A DNA stretch of 38,197 nucleotides from JAVBOW01 sp031549495 (GTDB lineage: Bacteria > Bacteroidota > Bacteroidia > Bacteroidales > Rikenellaceae): positions 1 through 38,197 of the forward strand of contig JAVBPS010000052.1 of the NCBI GenBank assembly GCA_031549495.1, written 5' to 3'. A program made the position numbers and the translations under genes. Positions 1 to 8,240 of this stretch are shown here, in pieces. Below the pieces are notes generated by a model. It saw nothing but the letters and a program-made list of their open reading frames with translations. It was not told where the DNA came from and did not search any database. The first letter of the stretch is position 1. Each line of letters begins with the position of its first letter.

Positions 1-130
1 TTTTCGGGGGACAAAGGACGGAAACTGGAATGGGAGGTCGGAGCAGAGCGGAGGCGTGCGATGTGGCCCGTGCGCAATGGAATTTCCGGCCGACTTCCCC
101 GAAAACCCGTAAGCGGGTAAGCCGGGAGCG

Positions 131-178
131 CGGCGCCTTGACTTTTTTGCCTACTTTTTTGGTCAAGCAAAAAAGTAC
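131..178. repeat. Interspersed palindromic element, Bacteroidetes type (candidate)
   Basis: This stretch holds two mutually exclusive inverted-repeat pairings. One pairs TACTTTTTT (152-160) with AAAAAAGTA (169-177). The other pairs CTTTTTTGC (142-150) with GCAAAAAAG (167-175), extended by CTTGAC (138-143) with GTCAAG (162-167). From memory, near-identical T-rich/A-rich elements are scattered between genes in many Bacteroidetes genomes, but that was not checked here. The flanking bases 1-130 and 179-261 hold no gene that I can recognise. Confidence 0.5.
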
Positions 179-261
179 GGTCGCCCGTAGGCGATAACGG
201 CCCTGCGCTCGTCGGCCAAAAATGAACGTTTATTTTCAACTCTTAATTCGTATTATATATT

Positions 262-293
262 AAAAAACGGGGCCCACTAAGGCCCCGTTTTTT
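262..293. terminator. Bidirectional intrinsic terminator ending PUL1
   Basis: A perfect 13-bp inverted repeat (262-274 with 281-293) has a 6-nt loop, a GC-rich core and runs of A and T at the outer ends, so it can terminate on both strands. It lies 9 bases beyond the stop codon of the last minus-strand gene of PUL1 and should end that operon. Confidence 0.9.
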
Positions 294-302
294 ATGGTTT
301 TC

Positions 303-1955
303 TTAATGGGGGACGTTTTGTACGATCAGTTTGACGAACACGTCCGGGGTCACCACCCGCACCTTGGAGTTGAATTTATCCACGACTGTTTTAACATTGG
401 AAAAATCCTTGGTCCACGTATGCACGAAAATGAGCGAATAAGCCGCCTTCTGCGTGATGTCCGTCGTGCGCGCGTTCACACGGTCGTAAACATATTTCTC
501 GGTCCATTTGCTGCCGTCTCCCCAAAGGTTGTCCGTAGCCCAGATCATCGGTTTGCCGTTGAAGAACTCGATCCGCGGGGTGTCGCCCGGGGTTTCGCCG
601 TAACCGGTGTACATCAGCGCGTCGATATTGGGCTTTGCGAGGTACTTGTCCCAGAGGGGCTGGTTAACCGCGTTCTGGCCCTTCTGGTCGAGAATGTTCA
701 CGATACGCAGGCCCGTGGCCCCGGTAAATTCGTTGAGTTTTACCAGGTATGCGTCCAGGGCTGCCGCAGGCATCCTGCTCGGGAAAACATAGCTGCTGCC
801 GCTCGGCCCGCAAACGAAGTAATCCTTGGCGGTCATGTTGTCGTAATACCAACGCAGCGCGGCGGGCGCCAGGTCGTACATCGACGGGGTGATGGTGTAG
901 CCCATGGGAATGGTTCCCCGGATCGTGTTGCTGTAATACGATTGCAGCGACCACAGGTCATAGGCTATGTTGTCGCCGTCGCTGAGCAGGAAAGTCACGT
1001 AATGCACGCCGGTTTCCGTGGGGATCGTCGCCGCGGGATCGCGTTGCTTGAGCCCCGTGGTGCCGTAGATACTGCTGTGCACGGCCAGGTTGCTGGCCAC
1101 GTCGGCCGGAAGCATGGATATTCCGAGCGCGGAGGCCTTGGCGACCATATTGAATTCGTTGTCGGCATAATAACCGAAGCAATAGGAACCCGGATCGAGC
1201 GCCGACATCACGTTGTCGCGAAAATCGGTCAACCCATCGTAGAACGTGAACGAATTGGTCAGGGTCGCGTAATCGCGCAACTGGTGGAATATCCCCGGCG
1301 AGAGCTCCGCGCAGATGCTCTTGGAGAACCCTTGCGGATAGGCGTTGTAAACCCATTTTTCATTCATATCCGAAACGTCGATGAGTTTCTTGCCCACCCC
1401 GGCCATCTTGATGTCGCTCTCGATCGATTTGTCGACCGCGATGGCCTGGGCCGGGCCGCAGATGCTCGTAGCCGCGGTCAGCGAACGAGAGTTGGTCGCG
1501 TGGTCATACAACACGTAGCCCTTGATGATACCCAGGGCGCGGAAGTACTCGAATATCGCGGAAAACGAGCTGTGGTTCACCACCTGTATCCCGTATTTCG
1601 ACCGCATCGCCTCGATCCACACGGTCCCGGGGCCTCCCTCGTCGATATAGGGCTGCTCACCCGACGACTTGGCGGCAATGCCCTGCAGCGTCGAGATCAC
1701 GACTTTCTGGTAGTCGTTCAGTTGCCCCGACGAGATGACATGGAGTTTCGTCAGTTGATGTCCTTTCTGGTGTACGATGCCGGTGTTCAGTTCCAGGTCG
1801 TTCACCAGATCCTCGAGTTGTGTGTCGTTGGTGAACGACTTGCCCGGGTCCAGGTTATTCATTGTATCGTCGATACACCCCCAACAGGTGAGGGAAATTA
1901 TCGCGGCAAATAGAATTGCTGGTATTTTCATGAGAATTCTTTTTTGATTTAACAT
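303..1955 (-). CDS. GxGYxYP-family putative glycoside hydrolase lipoprotein
   Basis: This is a 550-residue secreted protein of the GxGYxYP family, putative glycosidases found in SusC/SusD loci whose chemistry is not established as far as I know. Visible family landmarks are the SDGDN segment (about residues 325-329), GYTITPSMYDLAP (352-364) and GPSGSSYVFPSRMP (383-396). In the last of these the eponymous motif reads GSSYVFP, with Ser for the second Gly and Phe for the second Tyr. The N terminus is a lipoprotein-like signal ending at Cys27 (CWGC, an imperfect lipobox). A second Met at residue 9 (base 1931) leaves a compact signal peptide and may be the real start. The longer start begins 3 nt after the upstream stop. 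It is the last gene of PUL1 and the only candidate hydrolase there, so it probably acts on the glycan bound by the neighbouring surface proteins. The family call is fairly safe; the substrate is unknown. Confidence 0.8.
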   Translation of the reverse strand: MLNQKRILMKIPAILFAAIISLTCWGCIDDTMNNLDPGKSFTNDTQLEDLVNDLELNTGIVHQKGHQLTKLHVISSGQLNDYQKVVISTLQGIAAKSSGEQPYIDEGGPGTVWIEAMRSKYGIQVVNHSSFSAIFEYFRALGIIKGYVLYDHATNSRSLTAATSICGPAQAIAVDKSIESDIKMAGVGKKLIDVSDMNEKWVYNAYPQGFSKSICAELSPGIFHQLRDYATLTNSFTFYDGLTDFRDNVMSALDPGSYCFGYYADNEFNMVAKASALGISMLPADVASNLAVHSSIYGTTGLKQRDPAATIPTETGVHYVTFLLSDGDNIAYDLWSLQSYYSNTIRGTIPMGYTITPSMYDLAPAALRWYYDNMTAKDYFVCGPSGSSYVFPSRMPAAALDAYLVKLNEFTGATGLRIVNILDQKGQNAVNQPLWDKYLAKPNIDALMYTGYGETPGDTPRIEFFNGKPMIWATDNLWGDGSKWTEKYVYDRVNARTTDITQKAAYSLIFVHTWTKDFSNVKTVVDKFNSKVRVVTPDVFVKLIVQNVPH

Positions 1956-1958
1956 GGT

Positions 1959-2936
1959 TTAGAATACCCCGAACTCAGCCAGGCAGGTATATTGCTCCAC
2001 ATAAGCCTCGGTGACGGTCAGGCGGATATACCGCGCCGGCTTGTAGATGGTGAAGAAATATTTAAGGAACGGCTGGCCCGAAGGGTGCGCGAGGTTAGCG
2101 AAACTTCCGTTGTCCGTCCAGACCACACCGTCGTCGCTGATCTCTATCTTCACGTTCTTCGGCTGACCGTGGCCTTCGGTCGCCCAACTGCCCTCGAAAT
2201 AGCGGTTCATAAGGGCAATGCCGTGCACGATGACCGGTTCCTTCATGTCGACGGTGAAGTGGTGGGGAGGTCCGGGGGTGCCGCCCGCCCACTGGCTGTG
2301 CCAGAAAGTGTTCACGTTGTTGTCGAGCACGCATTGCGCCAATCCGTTGCCGCCGCCCTCGCCGGGTTCCTGCGTCGAAAAATCGACGATCTCCCAACCC
2401 GTGCGGTCGTAGAGCGGAATGTTGGCGGCATCGGCCACTCCGGACAACCCGATATACAGCACCTGCTGGTAAGGATAGGCCTGAGCGCCATTGACTGAGG
2501 TGATCCTGATGGGTAACATATACAGCTCGAAAGATTCGAACACATCTTTGGCCATAATGGAAACCGTCACGGAATCCGAGGCGCCTTTGCCTCTTTCGAT
2601 CACAGCCGATGCGGGAAAACTGTATGATCCTTCCGGCATCTGCAGGTAATCGGTGCCGCATTCGCGGTTATATTTCCCGACGAGCGACATATCGACCGCG
2701 AAATTCACCGTGATGTCATTGTTTGCCGTCACGCCAGCCGTCGCGAACTCCGAACCGGCCAGTGCCGCCACGAATTTTACTTCATAGGGATCGTCCGTGA
2801 TCGAGAATACCGTAGCGATCGACTTGATCCCCTGCGGCAGATAAACTCCCGAGGTGCTCTCGTCCTTGTCCGAGCATCCTGTAAACAGCACTGCAGCTGC
2901 CAGCACCGCCAGGATATTGAATATTTTGATTTTCAT
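1959..2936 (-). CDS. DUF1735 / F5-8 type C (discoidin) surface lipoprotein
   Basis: This 325-residue lipoprotein has signal peptide and lipobox LFTGC with Cys21. Residues about 25-165 look like a DUF1735 domain, the N-terminal beta-sandwich of many Bacteroidetes surface glycan-binding proteins. Residues about 175-325 look like an F5/8 type C galactose-binding-like domain: note the W-H-S-Q-W run near 212-216, the ISDDG-VW-DNG segment and the terminal RYIRLTVTEA block. No catalytic motif was seen. The gene lies between susD (18-nt gap) and the putative glycosidase (3-nt gap), the usual place for an SGBP-B-like protein. I infer an outer-membrane, outward-facing carbohydrate-binding role that helps SusC/SusD capture the PUL1 substrate; the ligand is not predictable from the sequence alone. 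Confidence 0.85.
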   Translation of the reverse strand: MKIKIFNILAVLAAAVLFTGCSDKDESTSGVYLPQGIKSIATVFSITDDPYEVKFVAALAGSEFATAGVTANNDITVNFAVDMSLVGKYNRECGTDYLQMPEGSYSFPASAVIERGKGASDSVTVSIMAKDVFESFELYMLPIRITSVNGAQAYPYQQVLYIGLSGVADAANIPLYDRTGWEIVDFSTQEPGEGGGNGLAQCVLDNNVNTFWHSQWAGGTPGPPHHFTVDMKEPVIVHGIALMNRYFEGSWATEGHGQPKNVKIEISDDGVVWTDNGSFANLAHPSGQPFLKYFFTIYKPARYIRLTVTEAYVEQYTCLAEFGVF

Positions 2937-2954
2937 GTTCAGTCGTTTTAGGGA

Positions 2955-4676
2955 TTAATAACCGGGGTTCTGTCCGCCGGCCCATCCGTCCGGACCGCCG
3001 CTCTGCGCCGCGATCGCGGGGTTCTGGTCGATCACGTTCTGCGGGACGGGCATGTAATACATCTTAGGCAGGAACAGCCGGTCGCGCACGTCGATGATGC
3101 TGTAAGCCCCGCCGGAAGTAATACGCATCCCCCTTTCCGGGCGGTTCAGCACGCCCGGCGAACCGTCGGGAAGCTGATCCGCGATTTTCCAGCGCAGCAC
3201 GTCCCACCAGCGTTTATCCTCGAAGCACAGCTCCACACGGCGTTCCCTGCGGATGATCTCGCGCATCTGGTCCTTGCCCACGCTGCCGTAAGTGTCTTCC
3301 ACCGTCGGCAGGTTGCCCGCACGGGTGCGCACCCGGTTCACCGCGGCCAGCACTTCGCTCGTGGGCCCGTTCACCTCGTTCTCCGCCTCGGCGAAACTCA
3401 GAAGCACTTCGGCAAAACGGAAGAACATGTAATTCTGGTAGCAGATATCCTCGCCGTAGCTGGCCGGGGTGTGGCTGTCGTCGATCCGTTTGCACGCGTA
3501 ATAACCGGTATGGGTCCTGTCGCTCGCGTAACCCAGGTCGATGGCATTGTTACCGCCTTCGCGGGTGCGCATCGTAAAGCCTTTCCAGGCCGCCCCGTCG
3601 TAAAGGATCGTCTTGTAGAAACGCGCCTCCCTGCCGGCATAGGGGGTCGCGGCGTTGTAACCCGATCCTTCCTCGGTTATGGCCTTGCCGGTGGCGGCCA
3701 TCGAGAACTCGTCGACCAGTTCCTGCGTGGGCTGGAAATTGCCCCAACTCACCTGCGTTCCGCTTCCGTCGTTGGTGGGTCCCTGCTTCATCAGGATCGA
3801 CGAGCCTTTGTTGGGCCCGTGCTGGCGGGCGAAGATCGACTCGAGGCTGTTGTTGCCCCTCTCGAGGAACATGCCCGTGAAATCGTCCACAATTTCGTAA
3901 ACGCCCAGGTCGATCACATCCCTGTTGGTTTGGGCCGCAAGCTCCCACCGGCTTATGTCGTTACCCGGATTGCGTAGTTTGCTGGCTTCGAACAGTTCGC
4001 ACCATCCCTTCAGGGTGAGCGCCGCGCCGCGGGTGGCACGTCCGTAATCGGACGAAGCGACGGTCGGCGGGAGGTCGGGCGCGATCTGTTCCAATTCCCG
4101 GTCGATGAACAGGAAGGTTTCGCGCGCGGTGCTGCGCTCCACGTAAATCCCATCGCCCATGGTCATGTTGTTGAGCGGCACCTCGATAATGGGCACCCCG
4201 CCGTGGGCCAACCACAACCAATGGTAGAACAGCGCGCGAAGGAACCGGGCCTCGGCCAACCTGAGCGTTTTATAGGAACCGGGCAGATCCGTGGATTCGG
4301 TGACCTTCTGTATGAAGAGGTTGCAGCGCCTGATACGCTCATAGGAGGTCTCCCAGTACCACATCTTCCACGGCACGTCGGGAAAGTTGGTCGGCGTGAT
4401 CTGGGCGGTGGCGATATTCGAGTAGCCCCTCATCCACAGAACTCCCACGTCCGAATTGTCGGTGAACTGGTCGAGGTGCTCGGTTTCCGAATTGAGTACC
4501 GGCAACTGTTCGTATATGTCATTCAGGAAAAGGTCGGCATTCTCCGGGGTCGACCAGACGACTTCGTCCGAGATAAAGTTCTTGGGCGTTATTTCCAGAA
4601 AGTCGTTGCATCCCGCCAGCAAAACCGCAGCGGTCGCCAGCGCACCTATTGCCGTAATTGTCTTTATTATTTTCAT
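2955..4676 (-). CDS. SusD/RagB-family glycan-binding lipoprotein (PUL1)
   Basis: This 573-residue outer-membrane lipoprotein has lipobox LLAGC (Cys23) and the usual SusD/RagB length. Family landmarks are the N-terminal NDFLEITPKNFISDEVVW segment, the TPR-like block around LRLAEARFLRALFYHWL (residues about 108-124), the EVLLSFAEAENEVNG segment, and the C-terminal ERRVELCFEDKRWWDVLRWK block followed by FLPKMYYMPVPQNVIDQNP. SusD proteins form the lid over the SusC transporter and bind the incoming oligosaccharide. The start lies 17 nt after the susC stop, so the pair is almost certainly co-transcribed and forms one SusCD complex. Nothing is missing or truncated. Confidence 0.95.
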   Translation of the reverse strand: MKIIKTITAIGALATAAVLLAGCNDFLEITPKNFISDEVVWSTPENADLFLNDIYEQLPVLNSETEHLDQFTDNSDVGVLWMRGYSNIATAQITPTNFPDVPWKMWYWETSYERIRRCNLFIQKVTESTDLPGSYKTLRLAEARFLRALFYHWLWLAHGGVPIIEVPLNNMTMGDGIYVERSTARETFLFIDRELEQIAPDLPPTVASSDYGRATRGAALTLKGWCELFEASKLRNPGNDISRWELAAQTNRDVIDLGVYEIVDDFTGMFLERGNNSLESIFARQHGPNKGSSILMKQGPTNDGSGTQVSWGNFQPTQELVDEFSMAATGKAITEEGSGYNAATPYAGREARFYKTILYDGAAWKGFTMRTREGGNNAIDLGYASDRTHTGYYACKRIDDSHTPASYGEDICYQNYMFFRFAEVLLSFAEAENEVNGPTSEVLAAVNRVRTRAGNLPTVEDTYGSVGKDQMREIIRRERRVELCFEDKRWWDVLRWKIADQLPDGSPGVLNRPERGMRITSGGAYSIIDVRDRLFLPKMYYMPVPQNVIDQNPAIAAQSGGPDGWAGGQNPGY

Positions 4677-4693
4677 CTCTGGTAGGTTTTAGG

Positions 4694-7600
4694 TTAGAAC
4701 GTAATGTTTACGCCGGCGCTGAATACCTGCTGCTGATAGTAATACTGGCCGCTGGAGTTCTGCGCCTCGGGGTCGATCGTCTCCTTCATGTTCGGGGTCC
4801 AGGTCCACAGGTTCTGGCCCGAAAGGTAAACGCGGAAGCGCTGCACGAAGAATTTTTTGGAGATCTTCGAGGGAAGCGTATAGCCTACTTCGAGGTTCTT
4901 GATCCTCAGGTACGAAGCGTCGCGGCACCACCAGGACGAATAACGGGTATTGTAATCGGGCTGGTTGCTGTACACTTTGGGATAGAGGGCGTTCGTGTTG
5001 GTGGGCGTCCAGTGATCCCTGTAGGAACGTTCCGAGGCCGACCCCTGGTAGAAGAAGGGCCATACCAGGCTGCCGCTTACCGGCAGGCTGTAGCGCGCCG
5101 CGCCCTGGAAGAGCACGTTCAGGTCAAAATCCTTCCACGTGATGCTCGGTGAGAAGCCGTAGATGAACTGCGGCATGCCGTTGGGATGGCCGATGACCGT
5201 TTCGTCGTTCGAGTCGATGATCCCGTCGGGCACCCCGTTCGGGCCGCTCAGGTCGGCGTATTTCAGGTCGCCCGGGCCTACGGGGGCGTCGGGGATCGAG
5301 GGGATGTTCGGGCTCCCGTCCGGGTTGAAGTCGTCGGGCGTGTAATAACCGAGCGCCTTCAGGCCGAACTGCGTGCCCCATGAACGCCCCGTACGGCGGC
5401 GGTTGGGATTGTCGTAGGTCGAGGAGGTCTCGAAGATCTCGATGATCTTATTTCGGGCGTAGGTAAAGTTCCCCGCCAGGCGTACGGTAAGATCCTTGTT
5501 GATGCGGTAGGATGACGAAAGGCTCAGTTCCACGCCCTGGTTGCTCATCTTGGCGCTGTTCACGTCGGGCATGCTCGTCCCGTATTCCACAGGAACCAGC
5601 ACGGAGGGCTGCCAGAGCATATCCGAACGTTTCTCATAGAAGTAATCGGCCTGCAAATTAAGAAGCCCGTTCCACAATGCGACGTCCACGCCCACATTGA
5701 ATTTCTTCGCCTTCTCCCAGGTGATTTCGGGGTTGGCCTGCGGTTCTTTCTCATAAAGGCCTATGGTGGAGGCTCCATTGAAATAGGCCGCGCCGCCGTA
5801 CGTTTCGTAACCCGAAAGATACTGGAACGACTCCCCGGCCAGTTTCCCGGACGAACCGTAGGAGCTCCTGACCTTGAGCATGTTGATCCAATCGAGTTTC
5901 TGCATGAAAGGCTCCTGCGAGATATTCCACGCCACGGCGTAGGAGGGAAAGAATCCCCAGCGTTTGCCGGGCGCGAAATAATAGCTTCCGTCGTAACGGC
6001 CCGAGAACTCGGCGAAATACTTCCCGTTGTAGTTATACGCCAGGCGGTAGACAAAGCCGGCCTGTGCCGTCTGCCACGATCCGCCGCCGTTGTTAATATC
6101 GCCCTGGGCCACACCGCCCATGCCGATCTCGTCGATGGAGAGCAGGTAATTCTTCCGTTCGGCGTTTATTCCCTTCCACTTTTCCTGGCGCGCTTCGGCC
6201 ACGAAAAGGAACGAAACATCGTGTTTGTTGCAAAACGTGTTGTGGTAGTTCAGGTGCGCCTGGTAGGTAAACGCCTGCGTCTGCGAGAATTCCTCGTTCA
6301 ACTGCGGATTCGAGAATTCGGTCTCCACGCGGATGTATTCGACCGGCGAGCTCGTAAAATCGGGCGTAAACGACGCTACCGGGGTCTGCCATACTTTGCG
6401 GTTGTAGAACGTGGGGTCGTATGCCACGAGCCCTTTCACGCTCAGCCCTTCGAGAAAAGGCAACTGCTGGTCGATCGAGAAGGTGGTGTAGATCTGGGTG
6501 TTGTCGCGCTGGGCATACCCGCTGGAATTGATATACCCGACCAGCGATTTACCGAGATAGCTGCCCCACAGGCCGTTGGAATACCAGATGGCGGATGTCG
6601 GCGGGGTACGGAACGCCTGGTACAGGATCCCCCCGTTACCGGCGGTATAGACCTCGTTCGGGCTGCCCGCGCTCCAATCGACTTTTCCGGGGAAAGTATA
6701 GTTGGTCACGTAGCCGGTGACCGAAGCGGCTACCTTTGTCGTATTGGTCGCCTGTATGTCTATACTGAGTTGGCCGTTGTAGCGCTTCGACCATATATTG
6801 TCGAACTGGCCTTCCGACGCCTGGTAGCCCAGGGAAGTATAGTAGTGGAACTTATCCGTTCCTCCGGAAAGCTGCAGGTCATGCTTGTTGATCAGTGCAT
6901 TGCGGCGGATAACGTCGCGAAGGCCGCGGCTGTTGGGATACCTGTCCGGATCGGCGTCCGACGCCCCGCTCACGGTTTTGTAATATTGTTCGATCTGCGC
7001 GTCGCTGTAAGGCATGTACAGCAACCCGCTGTTCATGGCTCCTTCGTTCTGCAGAAGGGTGTATTGATACGAGTTGACCATTTCGGGCATGCGGGTGGGA
7101 TTCTGGATGCCCGTATATCCGTTATAGGAGAGGGTCGGCGCTCCCGTTTTACCGCGCTTGGTGGTTACCAGGATAACGCCGTTCGCACCACCCATACCAT
7201 AGGGCGCCACGGCAGCGGCATCCTTGAGCACCGTAAAACTCTCGATCGAGCTGGGATCGAGCTGCGAGAAAGAACGCTGGACTCCGTCCACGATAATGAG
7301 CGGATCGCCGTTGCCCGTAGTGGAGCTGCCGCGTACACGTATCGTGGAACCTTCCACGCCCGGCTCGCCGCTCGATTGTTGCGCAATGATGCCCGGCATG
7401 TTACCCACCAGTCCGTTGCTCAGGTTGGTGATCGGTTTCATCGCGATCTCGGCGCCTTTCATGGTGGATACGGCAGCGGCAAGCGATGTCTTTTTTACCG
7501 ATCCGTAACCGATAACCACCACGTTGTCGAGGGATTCGCTTTTCTCGGTCAACGTAATATCCAGCGTGCGCAGGTTGCCCACGGGAACCACCTGGTCGTC

Positions 7601-8083
7601 ATAACCGAGATACGAAAATCGTAGTTGCGCTTTGGCGTCGCTCACAACGATCGTGTACCGTCCGTCTGCGTTGGTCACGGTTCCTGTCGAGGTTCCCTGT
7701 GCCACGACTGAAACACCGGTCATGGCATTGCCCGCAGCGTCTGCGACACGGCCCGTGATGACGGCCGAAAAGGCCGTTTCCTTGACTTCCTTAAGGATTA
7801 TCTGCCTGCCGATGATCTGGTACGAAAGTTTTTTAGGCGGCAGGACGGTGCGAAGGATCTCGTCGATGGTTTTTTGCTTTGCACTAACGGTTATACCGTC
7901 CGTCTTCGACGGGTCGATATTGTTGTACATGAAAGTGAAATCCCCCGCTTTCTCGATCGCCGACATGAACTCCTTCAACGTTGCGTTCTGCAACTCAAGG
8001 TCAATTCGCTTAGTCGTTTGGGCAAATGTAACGTGCAATGAGAACAAGAAAAGCAAGAAGACTGGTAAAGTCTTTCTGTTCAT
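4694..8083 (-). CDS. SusC/RagA TonB-dependent transporter with STN domain (PUL1)
   Basis: This 1129-residue outer-membrane transporter imports oligosaccharides using TonB energy. I chose the ATG at 8083 because it begins a clean signal peptide (MNRKTLPVF to about residue 21); the reading frame stays open to 8149 but that adds only a non-signal-like tail. After the signal comes an STN domain (about 22-100), which contacts the FecR anti-sigma factor, then a carboxypeptidase-regulatory-like beta domain (about 108-185). The plug domain starts near DNVVVIGYGSVKK and includes the RVRGSSTTGNGDPLIIVDG and GANGVILVTTKRG segments. The long barrel ends in aromatic Phe (GVNITF). The STN domain fits the sigma and fecR genes upstream. 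The 157-nt leader between fecR and this gene carries a candidate antisense RNA on the other strand. Confidence 0.95.
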   Translation of the reverse strand: MNRKTLPVFLLFLFSLHVTFAQTTKRIDLELQNATLKEFMSAIEKAGDFTFMYNNIDPSKTDGITVSAKQKTIDEILRTVLPPKKLSYQIIGRQIILKEVKETAFSAVITGRVADAAGNAMTGVSVVAQGTSTGTVTNADGRYTIVVSDAKAQLRFSYLGYDDQVVPVGNLRTLDITLTEKSESLDNVVVIGYGSVKKTSLAAAVSTMKGAEIAMKPITNLSNGLVGNMPGIIAQQSSGEPGVEGSTIRVRGSSTTGNGDPLIIVDGVQRSFSQLDPSSIESFTVLKDAAAVAPYGMGGANGVILVTTKRGKTGAPTLSYNGYTGIQNPTRMPEMVNSYQYTLLQNEGAMNSGLLYMPYSDAQIEQYYKTVSGASDADPDRYPNSRGLRDVIRRNALINKHDLQLSGGTDKFHYYTSLGYQASEGQFDNIWSKRYNGQLSIDIQATNTTKVAASVTGYVTNYTFPGKVDWSAGSPNEVYTAGNGGILYQAFRTPPTSAIWYSNGLWGSYLGKSLVGYINSSGYAQRDNTQIYTTFSIDQQLPFLEGLSVKGLVAYDPTFYNRKVWQTPVASFTPDFTSSPVEYIRVETEFSNPQLNEEFSQTQAFTYQAHLNYHNTFCNKHDVSFLFVAEARQEKWKGINAERKNYLLSIDEIGMGGVAQGDINNGGGSWQTAQAGFVYRLAYNYNGKYFAEFSGRYDGSYYFAPGKRWGFFPSYAVAWNISQEPFMQKLDWINMLKVRSSYGSSGKLAGESFQYLSGYETYGGAAYFNGASTIGLYEKEPQANPEITWEKAKKFNVGVDVALWNGLLNLQADYFYEKRSDMLWQPSVLVPVEYGTSMPDVNSAKMSNQGVELSLSSSYRINKDLTVRLAGNFTYARNKIIEIFETSSTYDNPNRRRTGRSWGTQFGLKALGYYTPDDFNPDGSPNIPSIPDAPVGPGDLKYADLSGPNGVPDGIIDSNDETVIGHPNGMPQFIYGFSPSITWKDFDLNVLFQGAARYSLPVSGSLVWPFFYQGSASERSYRDHWTPTNTNALYPKVYSNQPDYNTRYSSWWCRDASYLRIKNLEVGYTLPSKISKKFFVQRFRVYLSGQNLWTWTPNMKETIDPEAQNSSGQYYYQQQVFSAGVNITF

Positions 8084-8087
8084 AAGC

Positions 8088-8118
8088 TTTAGGTTTAAAT
8101 TAAAATTTAGTACCTTTG
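8088..8118 (+). promoter_or_regulatory. Candidate promoter of an antisense RNA opposite the PUL1 susC leader
   Basis: On the plus strand, TACCTTTG (8111-8118) is an exact match to the Bacteroides -7 consensus TAnnTTTG. Nineteen bases upstream of it lies TTTA (8088-8091), a 3 of 4 match to the -33 element TTTG. It points away from susC, towards fecR. No plus-strand gene follows; the only downstream signal is an intrinsic terminator about 75 nt on. Confidence 0.55.
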
Positions 8119-8123
8119 CCCTG

Positions 8124-8224
8124 AAGACACCGGTCTCGCTTATCCGCACAAACGGTAAGGCACTCCAAAGGGTATCCGGGCTGTTTTCTCTTGCATGAGG
8201 AGCTCAATTCCTCATGCATTTTTT
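8124..8224 (+). ncRNA. Candidate cis-antisense sRNA to the susC leader of PUL1 (DonS-like)
   Basis: A predicted RNA of about 100 nt would start just after the TACCTTTG box and end in the T-run at 8219-8224. It is fully antisense to the fecR-susC intergenic leader. In Bacteroides fragilis, the DonS family of cis-encoded antisense RNAs sits in this place in ECF-sigma/anti-sigma PULs and represses the susC homologue. The ends are inferred from promoter and terminator geometry, and the 5' end may be off by several bases. No expression evidence is available here. Confidence 0.5.
8192..8224 (+). terminator. Plus-strand intrinsic terminator between fecR and susC of PUL1
   Basis: A 10-bp perfect stem TGCATGAGGA (8192-8201) / TCCTCATGCA (8209-8218) with a 7-nt loop is followed on the plus strand by six T (8219-8224). 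On the minus strand the hairpin is followed by AGAGAAAAC, with no U-run, so it would not terminate the fecR-to-susC transcript. No plus-strand protein gene lies upstream, so a short antisense transcript is the simplest client. Confidence 0.75.
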
Positions 8225-8240
8225 ACAGTAGGGTGTAGTC

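Noticed and set aside
294..1913. Long plus-strand ORF of 539 codons opposite the GxGYxYP gene
   Set aside because: It is antisense to a gene with clear family features. The translation is rich in Arg, Val, His and Gly with no signal peptide or domain, as expected of a shadow frame in G+C-rich DNA.
8192..8218. Hairpin as a sense-strand attenuator between fecR and susC of PUL1
   Set aside because: The U-run is on the plus strand only; in the sense (minus) RNA the stem is followed by AGAGAAAAC, so it should not terminate susC transcription.
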